DNA of 64,000 bases from Stichopus chloronotus (Eukaryota > Echinodermata > Holothuroidea > Aspidochirotida > Stichopodidae): the NCBI GenBank assembly GCA_021234535.1, contig CM037843.1, forward strand, positions 25,389,911 through 25,453,910. The letters run 5' to 3'. This document shows, piece after piece, positions 37,796-47,385 of the stretch. Made by a program: the position numbers and the translations under genes. The notes under the pieces are model-generated. The model had not been told where the DNA came from. It searched no databases and was given only the letters and a program-made list of their open reading frames with translations. Numbering within the stretch: position 1 is the stretch's first letter; each line of letters begins with the position of its first letter.

Positions 37796-40172
37796 GATTC
37801 CTTGCCGAAGGCAGAAGGAATCTATGCGATGGTGATGTCGTGTGTGTGTGTGTATGTGTGTGTGTGTGTGTATGTGACACTTCTTGTAAACACGATATCT
37901 CAAGAAGAGAACCATGACTGATGTCATACTTGGTGTGTGGGTTGGTCATATTGAGTAGATGATCCCTAATGTTTTTGGTGGAGGTCAAAGGTCATTTGGG
38001 GTCACCAGAGGTCAAAATGTGAAAACCTTGTAAACACGATATCTCAAGAACGGTAACCATGACTGATGTCATACCTGGTGTGTGGGTTGGTCATATTGAG
38101 TAGATGATCCCTATCGTTTTTGGTGGAGGTCAAAGGTCATTTGGGGTCACCAGAGGTCAAAATGTGAAAACCTTGTAAACACGATATCTCAAGAACGGTA
38201 ACTGTGTCTGATGTCATACCTAGTGTGTGGGTTAGTCATATTGAGTAGATGATCCCTATTGTTTTTAGTGGCGGTCAAAGGTCATTTGAGGTCAACGGAG
38301 GTCAAACTGGAAAAACCTTGTAACCATAATATCTCCAGAAGGGTAACTGTGACTGATGTCATACTTACTGTGTGGGTTGGTAATATGAAGTAGATGATCC
38401 CTATTGCTTTTGGTGGAGGTCAAAGGTCATTTGGGGTCACCAGAGGTCAAATGTGAAAACCTTGTAAACACGATATCTCAAGAAGGGTAACCATGACTGA
38501 TGTCATACTTGCTGTGTGGGTTGGTCATATTGAGTAGATGATCCCTATTGTTTTTGGTGACGGTCAAAGGTCATTTGGGGTCACCAGAGGTCAAAATGTG
38601 AAAACCTTGTAAACACGATATCTCAAGAAGGGTAACTGTGACTGATGTCATACCTGGTGTGTGGGTTGGTCATATTGAGTAGATGATCCCTATCGTTTTT
38701 GGTGGAGGTCAAAGGTCATTTGGGGTCACCAGAGGTCAAAATGTGAAAACCTTGTAAACACAATATCTCAAGAACGGTAACTGTGTCTGATGTCATACCT
38801 AGTATGTGGGTTAGTCATATTGAGTAGATGATCCCTATTGTTTTTAGTGGCGGTCAAAGGTCATTTGAGGTCAACGGAGGTCAAATTGGAAAAACCTTGT
38901 AAACATAATATCTCCAGAAGGGTAACTGTGACTGATGTCATACTTACTGTGTGGGTTGGTAATATGAAGTAGATGATCCCTATTGCTTTTTGTGGAGGTC
39001 AAAGGTCATTTGAGGTCACCAGAGGTCAAAATGTGAAAACCTTGTAAACATGATATCTCAAGAACGGTAACTGTGTCTGATGTCATACCTGGTGTGTGGG
39101 TTAGTCATATTGAGTAGATGATCCCTATTGTTTTTGGTGGCAGTCAAAGGTCATTTGAGGTCGACGGAGGTCAAACTGGAAAAACCTTGTAAACACAATA
39201 TCTCCAGAATCGTAACTGTGACTGATGTCATACTTACTGTGTGGGTTGATCATATTAAGTAGATGATCCCTATTGCTTTTTGTGGAGGTCAAAGGTCATT
39301 TGAGGTCACCAGAGGTCAAAATGTGAAAACCTTGTAAACACGATATCTCAAGAACGGTAACTGTGTCTGATATTATACCTGGTGTGTGGGTTAGACATAT
39401 TGAGTAGATGATCCCTATCGTTTTTGGTGGTGGTCAAAGGTCGTTTGAGGTCAATGGAGGTCAAACTGGAAAAACCTTGTAAACACAGTATCCGCAGAAG
39501 AGTAACTGTGACTGATGTCATACTTACTGTGTGGGTTGGTCATATTAAGTAGATGATCCCTATTGCTTTTTGTGGAGGTCAAAGGTCATATGAGGTCACC
39601 AGAGGTCAAAATGTGAAAACCTTGTAAACATGATATCTCAAGAATGGTAACTGCGACTGATGCCATACTTGGTGTGTTTGTTGGTCATATTGAGTAGATG
39701 ATCCCTATCATTTTTGGTGGAGATAAAGGTCACTTGAGGTCACCCTGAGTCAAACTGTAAACACATTGTAAACACAGTATCTCTAGAAGGGTAAGTGTGA
39801 CTGATGTCATACTTGGTGTGTGGGTTAGTCATATTGAGTAGATGACTCCTATTGTTTTTGTGGAGGTCAAATGTCGTTTGAGGTCCCCCAAGGTGAAAAT
39901 TTTCTAGCACATTATCTCCAGAAGAGTAATGTTGACTGATGTCGTACTTGATGTGTAGGTTCCCCATGCTGGGTAGGTGATCCCTATTGCTTTTAGTGGA
40001 CGTCAAATGTCATTTGAGGTCACCAAAATAAAGGTTATTTGGGTTAAAGGCTTATTAAAGGTGTTTCAAGACCAGTAACTGCAGTTGATCTCATACTTGT
40101 CATGTGAATAATTCATGCTTGTTATAATATAACCATGTGGCAAGGAATCACAAAGCCTTTTGGCTTTCTGGT
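37796..40172 (+). repeat. 145-bp tandem array element carrying nuclear-receptor half sites (best copy)
   Basis: The head GATTCCTTGCC (37796-37806) and its imperfect complement GGCAGAAGGAATC (37810-37822) are followed by TATGCGATGGTGATG and a TG microsatellite (37839-37874). Then come about 15 head-to-tail units. The landmark GAAAACCTTG recurs near 38021, 38166, 38311, 38455, 38600, 38745, 38890, 39035, 39180, 39325, 39470 and 39615, a period of 145 bp. Each unit holds a block of AGGTCA-like sites, for example at 37982, 37989, 37999 and 38009, giving DR1-DR4-DR4 spacing. The last units are diverged. The tail is GGCAAGGAATC plus the hairpin AAAGCC-TTTT-GGCTTT (40152-40167) and CTGG. No coding capacity was recognised. 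Confidence 0.9.
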
Positions 40173-40426
40173 TTTTCCAACATGATGTTTCAAAGAATTA
40201 TTTATCGGTGTTTTTTTACATCATCAGTCTGTTGTTTGTGCATTGTTGGTATTTTTTTCACATCGTACTGTAGGCTGTCTTATGTCATTGGTTTATTTTT
40301 ATATTATCATCGTGTTTTATATGTTACTGTGGATATAAAGGTCAATACTCTGCTTTCGTATCAGTGTGTACACACGCGCATCCCATTTCCAGAATTGAAA
40401 GCCTGGGCAAAACAGGTGAAAACGCA

Positions 40427-40636
40427 GATTCACATCGTAGACATACAAACAGCGAGGCAAATTGAAGCGTTGAGAAGGCACTCGAGCGAAAGGCAAACGA
40501 GGGCGGGCTAGGCCTTAGAGGGCGCGGTGTCAGAATTGACTTCGAAGGCAGTTGAGCATAGGTCAAACTGATGCAGTAGTGGGGCAAGGGGTAAGTATAG
40601 TCACTCGTGAATACCCACACCAGTGAGTTGTGGGGA
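40427..40636 (+). repeat. Foldback MITE copy
   Basis: The copy begins GATTCACATCGTAGACATAC and continues with CTCGAGCGAAAGGC, GGCCTTAGAGGGCGCGGTG and GGTCAAACTGATGCA. It ends in GCAAGGGGTAAGTATAGTCA, CTCGTGAATACCCACACC and the AGTGAGTTGTGGGGA extension. This is the longest copy with an intact body. Confidence 0.7.
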
Positions 40637-40717
40637 GTACTGGCTATTTGGAAAGTAGTTGAATCCCTTAGACAAAGCTCCTGTTTTGGAAAAAGTGTTC
40701 ATGTGATATGTTGAACT

Positions 40718-40851
40718 CTAAGGAGGAAGAGCTGTCTAGAGCACAGAGGGTGCTGTGCGAGAACATTTTATTGGAGCGTGTGTTTGGTTTTGTCTAACAA
40801 GGCATTTGTATAAGCAAGGGGTAAGTATAGTCACTCTTGAATACCCACACA
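40718..40851 (+). repeat. Foldback MITE, second subtype
   Basis: CTAGAGCACAGAGGGTGCTG TGCGAGAACATTTT differs from the GGCCTTAGAGGGCG body of the neighbours but shares the same 3' end (GGGGTAAGTATAGTCACTC ... AATACCCACAC). The same subtype occurs near 160-280 and at 46495-46651. It lies between two copies of the main subtype, making a local cluster. Confidence 0.6.
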
Positions 40852-40872
40852 AAAGGAGCTTTTCCAAAACGT

Positions 40873-41039
40873 GTTGAGGCACTCGAGCGAAAGGCAAACA
40901 AGGCAGAGCTAGGCCTTAGAGGGCACAGTGCTAGAATTGGTTTCGAGGACGATTTGAGTGTTGGGTCAAATGATGCATTAGTGAGGCAAGGGGTTAGTGC
41001 AGTCACTCGTGAATACCCACACCAGAAAGTTATGGGGAG
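40873..41039 (+). repeat. Foldback MITE copy, truncated left end
   Basis: CACTCGAGCGAAAGGCAAAC and GGCCTTAGAGGGCACAGTG match the copy at 40427-40636. The end is GGGGTTAGTGCAGTCACTCG and TGAATACCCACACCAG. Confidence 0.65.
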
Positions 41040-41820
41040 ACTCTCACCAACAAAGGCCAGTTCTTTTCACCCTTTGACACAGCTACAACTTACAAAGAAA
41101 GCCACATGTTCAGCTGCAAACTCTCTTGGCTGCTGGCCATGGGCAGTATGTTTACTGTATGTCATGCACCGTACATTCTGAGATGAACTTAGCGACATAT
41201 TTTACAGGAAAACAATGCAATCTCCTTTGTGGAAATCTAATATGCTAAGCTTCCCTTTGTAGTATTATGGAAGCAACCGTATTGCATAACAAAGTAAAGG
41301 TGTACTCGGTCATGACAAATTGGCATTTTACTGAGAAAAGGATCAAATATTGGCACTTTTCACTACAAATTATGATAACATAGACGTACAGTATTAAATA
41401 GGCGACAATTTCAATCCTCATAACTTTGAAAGTCACTTTTTGTTGTTAAAATGAAAACTACGATAAATACTTCACACCTTATTTCCAAGTAGTCTTCGAA
41501 CATTTAAGGTTTGAATACTGTAACTGTGCCAAATCTCGTTAGAGTCTCCTGGGTTTTAATTAGAATATGGTTGACACGTGTACTGGTGGGAAACATGTCT
41601 ACACTAAGTGGAAAATTTGAAAGGATGTGGCTGCTGATTGTTACATCACAAGGGGAAGTTCATTCAGAGAGAGAGAGAAAAAAACTGTACCCCAACATAG
41701 GGAAAAGCAAGAAAATACTACAAAAGCCCACTTTAAAGGAATCCCTGTGGTATTCAAAATTTCAAATGTCCCAGAAGAACACCTTACTACACATGTGGGA
41801 TTTTAACAATGGAGCTGTCT

Positions 41821-41950
41821 ACAACACATGTCGTGTGTTGTCGAACTATGGTTCTTTGTTTTACTCCGTTCAAAATTTCTCAACAAACTTGTCGCAAGTT
41901 CAACAAATCAGTTCCCTTGAACCAGGGAGTTGTCAAATAGCAACTCCCTG
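41821..41950. other. Cluster of short perfect hairpins
   Basis: Four inverted repeats lie within 130 bp: ACAACACA/TGTGTTGT (41821-41841, 8-bp stem), AACTTG/CAAGTT (41886-41900), GTTC/GAAC (41911-41922) and CAGGGAGTTG/CAACTCCCTG (41923-41950, 10-bp stem, 8-nt loop). The region also sits in a 150-residue open frame (41511-41963) that has no ATG-led homologue I recognise. Function unknown; it could be a transposon end or a structured RNA. Confidence 0.45.
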
Positions 41951-43566
41951 CTTGAACATGTAATGTTAATTTGTGTTACATTATTTAAAATAAATTAGTC
42001 TACGTAACTTTCATTAAAGTTTGCAGTGATTTAGTTGAGTTTTAGGTCAACGAGGGTTGTTGTCGGGAGCTAAGCAAAATCAGAACTGTGATGCATTATA
42101 AACACGTTGTTTTTGTCTGTGATTTTTGTGATTATAAACGTTCCATGACTTTTCCGTCTTCATGCATCTGATTACAAACATTTTATCATAAAGATGGAAA
42201 TAATAAAAAAAAAAATGAAAACTCTGGTTTGTTATCATCTTAGTAGGGAACAACTGACTATTAGATCAGACACAGATCAGGTTGATATTCACCCCTTTTG
42301 CAAAGAATGTATCTGCGAAGCAAAGCAAAATCCATTTGTCAATTTTTGCTGATGTTTAGTAACATGAAAATGTATTTTCAGCTGGTAGAGAAAATATCAG
42401 ATCAGAGCCGATATGGTCGTGATGAAAATCTTGACCATCGTATCTGCAGCAAAGAACCACATCGGTGAGCACCTAATAGAATACACCGAAAAGTTCAAAG
42501 TCATTCGTCACACAAGTCATAAAGTTTTTGTTCAAGAATGCTGAGGACGTTGTCCTTGCAGGTGTTGAAATATTTAACTTCATCAAACTTTAGCCCCCCC
42601 CCCAATTTTGATAAGGACAGCTGAAGGCTGAAGCGACAGATGAAAATGTTTCAAACGTTGCCAGCCATTAGCCACAAAAGAGATACAGAGTCAATTTCTT
42701 GATCACCTATCTATAGAATTTGCATTCCTAAAGAAGATGATTGTATGGATTGTAACAATCGAAGGAGTCCAAATTATTGCTTAATATTTTACTTTGAGCT
42801 TGTTTATTAGCATTGCAGTACTTGGTATTAAGGCCCTGCTTCCTTAAAAATTAACCTCTGTCCCAATCTGATGTGTAAAAGAATCTGCAGGAATGTTGTT
42901 AGCCAGAGCTTCTTGGTCTCTCAAACTTGAATGAAAATCTTTTTCATTGGTTTGTTGCACTGTCGAATTGGCCTGGCAATCGGTGGTTTCAATTTGCTCC
43001 CTGCTGGAGTTAAACATTTCAAGTATGCCTGAACATTTGGCAAGATGTGCTGGAATTTGCGGAATGGACATCAACTTTACTTGGTGTGGACAGCTTGGTG
43101 CTAATGAGGAGAGATATGAACTGTAATACACCTTGTGTCATGAATCATTCCATTTTTTTTTTATCACAGTAATTTCTCTACAGAAAGTGTTGGATTATAC
43201 CATTTTGCAACAATGGGGACTCCCATATTTAGAGAACTTGTCTTGCAAGTCACCAAAGGTCATCATTTGATACAGCCTGACATTAGAAATGTCAGAATAA
43301 ATTCCTTTTGCTAATGTATCAAGTCTTGGCTGGTGTTTATTTTGTTCTTTCATTTTGTTCTCACCATGTTGCCTTTGGGATTGCTCATCTAAATTAGAGG
43401 TGTTCAAGGAAATTATGCAAACAATCAGCCCTAAGTTAGATTAAGAAAAAAGTGACTGATAAAGGTCTTCTAGCCTAGGAGAGGTGCAACTGTCTCTGCC
43501 ATCTTGACCAGTTTTGGCATTTTACCTTGGTAATCTGCCTTCACATTAGTTGAAAAAGTTTGATCC

Positions 43567-43920
43567 TTAAAGGGAAATAGGGTGTTTGTTTTAGAGAAAA
43601 CATCCATATTTTTAAAAGCAATGTTTGAGGACATAGAACGATAGATTATTCAAAATAAGGAATGACAGTAGTCTTCTTTTTAAGAAATAAGTTTCTCACA
43701 GATAGAAATTTAGTTATTTGTTGCTCAAAACTAATTTGTTCACCCAAACTTTTCAAAATTCAAATGATGCATCTTCCATTACTCATCACATGCAAAATGT
43801 TTTGAGGAGATAAAGCTTGGGTAGATGTTTATTGATTAGACGGAATGGTTTAACAATGATTTTAGCTATTTTCTTTTGTATGCCATGTTAATGTATTCTA
43901 AACGCCCTATTTCCCTTTAA
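43567..43920 (+). mobile_element. TTAA-flanked MITE, copy 5
   Basis: The ends are TTAA-AGGGAAATAGGGTGTTT and AAACGCCCTATTTCCCT-TTAA, 354 bp. The interior matches the other four copies (TTCACCCAAACTTTTC, GATGCATCTTCCATTAC). Confidence 0.85.
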
Positions 43921-46494
43921 ACGTTTTCTGCTGTTGGTGTTGGATGGTGCACTTTTCCTCGGGGTCCGGTTAGTGCTTCGTTCACATCGCTTTTGCATCA
44001 GGAGATTAAATCTTCTCTGTTGCTGTATTTTATTTTTTTTCTGGTGTGCACAAAGCGACACCATCCGATGGAACAGGAGAGAGATTTCCAGAATCCTTTT
44101 TTTTTTTAAATTTTTTTTAAAGGTTGCACGATTACTTTTCTATTATTAGCGCGGTTTACGTGCCAGATTTTATCCAGACAATGGAGTGCAGTGCGACCAT
44201 TCCTCGTCGGCACCGATGCAAGGTGTTTCTTGATGCATTTCTGTTCCATCAATGTTGTTTACAGTCAGTGATTGATTCACGTGTGATTGCCTCCAGGGAT
44301 CTAGGTCAGCAGTCTCCGTCCCTCGTAACATGCTCTTACTTTTTCTGCCGCCTGTTGTATTTTCTTTTTTATTTTTTCTTTTATGGAAGTGATTACTATT
44401 TCTGCTAGCACTTATTTACCATTTGAAGGCTTGAATGACAATATCTGCACCCATATAAGAAAAAACAAAAAGTACAGTGAGAGAACGAGTAGGTCAACGC
44501 CATGAACAACAAGCAGATTACTGTATAATCATCCTTGTGTGAATTAATAAGCATACTGCCCCATGTACAGCTCTCTTTTTGTAAGTAAACAGATTTTTTT
44601 TTATAAGTTAACAGATTTTTTTTGTATTATCCTCCTTGATGCAAGTTTTCCTTTCCATTATAATCTGTGATGGACATAAGCAAGATCGCAATCTAAAATG
44701 AATTACTTGGGCGTCGCTTAAAACTACTCTGTCCTGGGATGAGCGCTGTGAAGGTAGTTCCAACGTTCAAACCATTTTGATTTACCAGATTCATAGATGT
44801 TGAACAATGCGTGAATACTGTATGTTGAAAACTTAACTTATTGAAATATGTGCCATTTAAGGAAGATTTTTGCTTTGACTTTAAATGATGTGAGAAGTCC
44901 ACTTTTTATCAAGGACCAGAGAAAATATTGATTCACAACTATTGAGAAATGTACATGAAATTGCATGACACTTTGGCGTTCGTGGGTCACAAATTGCAAT
45001 GAAAACACGGTTTTATCATCCCTTGTGATCATTGAATCAGCAGTGGATTGCACAATGTCTGTGTCAGAATTTCCCAATAAGATAGACCTGATTTCAAGGA
45101 ATTGTGGATTCCTTGCCACAGAAATCTAGCAAGTTGATCTGCTATTACTGTAAACAACTGCACACTTACCCCCGCTGAGTCCGATTACTGTACAGATCAG
45201 TGAGTTAGTGTATAATTGCACATTGCAGACGCTAAAGCTGTCGCTGCTTAAAGGGAAAGCGTATCTGAAGGAAGCCACATTTACCAGTAGAAAAGAAAAT
45301 CATCACAAAAGGCGTTTTTGACTGTGAGCAGAGAAGGACATCTCGTTCATGGCTTTTAGCAAACACGAGAGAAATTTCTCTTATTGATAGTTTGTTCCAT
45401 TCGCATGTCTTTGCTGATGTTCAATCGCAAGTAGTTGAAAAGTCAAGTTGCTGAAAAGACTTAAGCTAATCAAACTGTTTTGTTTGTGAGTTGATGTCAC
45501 TTCCCCCTTAAAGTGAGAACAGTTCAGGTGCATTTAAATCATATTTTGTGCATAAATGTAAATGGTACAGTAAGTTACAAAGAATTGCTGTGGTATCAGG
45601 ATGCGTGAATCTCGGAGCTCTTAACAGTAGAAGAGAACTATGAAGTATAGACAGCAGTCACAGTCGGTGATACTGTCTGTTTACAGAAGCACATAACAAC
45701 AAAGGATAAACAATTCCAGCATTTTGTTTTCATTTGTACACTCCAAGATACTGTAGATGTGAAATGTTCGTAAAAAGTAGTGATACACGTTAAACACAAA
45801 ATATTGTAAATTAGCCGATGTAGCTTCAATTTCTCTCAAAAATTTCACGAAATGTGAATATACTTTAAAATTCTTTTCTGGCCTATTTGGATTTTTATCA
45901 TGTTGAAATTTTGTTGTGACACCTGTTATACATTTTAATTATTGTTTACCTCTTGCTGTACATGACCTTATAGCTGGCCAGGATGTTTTTGATAGGCATA
46001 TCATACATACAATTGTGGAGATTTTTGCAATTGAAACAGTGAAATGCAAGTATGCCCATGTAATAGCAGCTTAATAAGATAAAAGTTTTGAAAGTGTATC
46101 AGTGAGATAATTTGTGGACAACTTCAATGTGGAGAGGACTATCACATTTTGTATGTTATTTGTCCATTGGTCAACCAGCTTCAAATGGCTTGAAGCTGGA
46201 ATATGAGCTGTACACGCAATCGGATGGTTACCTAGCCTTTGCTTTTCGTCAGTACTTCAGGGAAGAGAAAGTAGGGGAAAAGATTGCCTGTCAGAATATT
46301 TAAAAGAGAACTATGCATTTGTATTTCAGATATTTGAATATGACAGTTGTCCTGTCATTTTTGTTGGACCTACAAAATTTAGACTCTCAAAGAAAGCCTA
46401 GCTGTTAATCACCAAATGTTTATATTTCATATCAAACAGACCAATGGGGATGGATATATTCATGTGTTAAAAAATCTGGCTGAAACAATGTGTA

Positions 46495-46651
46495 TTTACA
46501 TTGTAGACATATGCTTACCCCAGTCTAAGGAGGCAGATCTAGGGCATAGAGGGTGCGATGCAAGAATATTTTCAAGCATGTGTCAAAGCTTGTCTAAGTA
46601 TGCATTAGTGTAAGCAAGGGGTAGGTATAATCACCAGTGAGTTGTGGGGAG
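46495..46651 (+). repeat. Foldback MITE, second subtype
   Basis: ATTTACATTGTAGACATATG CTTACCCC starts the copy. The body GATCTAGGGCATAGAGGGTG CGATGC matches 40718-40851 and the window's first 280 bases. The 3' end is GCAAGGGGTAGGTATAATCA and CCAGTGAGTTGTGGGGA, with the CTCGTGAATACCCA part deleted. Confidence 0.6.
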
Positions 46652-46954
46652 ACTATAACATATTCCTCTGAATTTGACTTTCAGTGGCAAATTATGACAA
46701 ATTTTCAGCTCATAGTTCGGCTTTAAGTATCACCTATTTTCATGATGGTACAGTAAGGTTCATCTGTTGTAGTTGACCATTTCTGTAAACATCTCCCAGG
46801 AATATGTGAACCATATCTTAAGGAGGAGGCTACTGTCAGTCTCTACCTACAAAGCATGATTGGGATTTGTCAGCACTGAGGGATAATTTATTCATAATGC
46901 TGTTTGATCAAAAGAAGTGACCAACTCTTCCAATGAACTGGGTCAAATTGTTAA

Positions 46955-47302
46955 ACTATTATGAACATGATATTGCAAGAAGGGAAGCATCTACAGAATT
47001 GGTATGGAGTTTGGAGCTGTCCCTCATTGAGCAAAACTAACAACTTCTTTCCACTGAGGCCATGGGTCATTTGGGGTCAACTGGGGTCAAGTGGTGAAAA
47101 CCTTGTAAACATTAAGAGAAGCTTGTACAGATCTCATACAGTATTTGATTTTCAGATGCTCCTCATTGGGTGCAACAAGCCTATTGATTTTTTTGGTGGT
47201 TAAAAATCATTTGGGGTCAACATACCCACTATATGCAATAAGTCAGATTCAAACTGTAATTGAATCATTGAAACCACAATGCCTTTGGGCTTTCTGGTTG
47301 AG
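46955..47302 (+). repeat. Degenerate receptor-site repeat with tail
   Basis: Unit phrases remain (ATGATATTGCAAGAAGGG, GGTCATTTGGGGTCAACTGG, GAAAACCTTGTAAACATT), and the tail reads AATGCC-TTTG-GGCTTT then CTGG (47279-47298), a hairpin with one T:T mismatch. It ends 83 bp upstream of exon 4. Confidence 0.6.
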
Positions 47303-47385
47303 TTCTTGATTTAACATTTTCCTTCATGCATATACTTGTCTGCCCTTTATGTATCACCTAACCTTTCCTTCTCCTTTTCTTTCAG

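Larger units (their letters stand above)
24288..47385 (+). other. PALS1: Intron 3 (23.1 kb)
   Basis: This is the longest intron in the window and is rich in repeats: TTAA MITEs (24355-24707, 43567-43920), a pogo-like element (27471-28254), the main receptor-site array (37796-40172), a foldback MITE cluster (36359-41039 and 46495-46651) and a degenerate receptor-site copy (46955-47302). G or A runs occur at 26486-26493, 32856-32870, 34507-34518 and 35774-35787. The stretches 24710-27470, 28570-36350, 41960-43560 and 44420-46490 show no exon or repeat I can name. A hairpin cluster lies at 41821-41950, and 43921-44420 looks less intron-like (see findings). Confidence 0.6.

Noticed and set aside
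37739..40006. Minus-strand frames through the tandem array (HTHTHTHT..., FDLHKNNRSHLLNM...)
   Set aside because: These are translations of the microsatellite and the 145-bp units; the same peptide recurs because the DNA repeats.
37882..40080. CRISPR array
   Set aside because: The repeats are regular, but the whole 145-bp unit is repeated with no unique spacers, and the genome is clearly animal.
41511..41963. Open frame of 150 codons overlapping the hairpin cluster
   Set aside because: It starts at a non-ATG codon, has no recognised domain, and the hairpins better explain the sequence.
44124..44408. Open frame of 94 codons downstream of a TTAA MITE as a gene
   Set aside because: Only the compositional hint is kept as a low-interest finding; the frame ends in a Phe/Tyr-rich run from poly-T and resembles nothing known.
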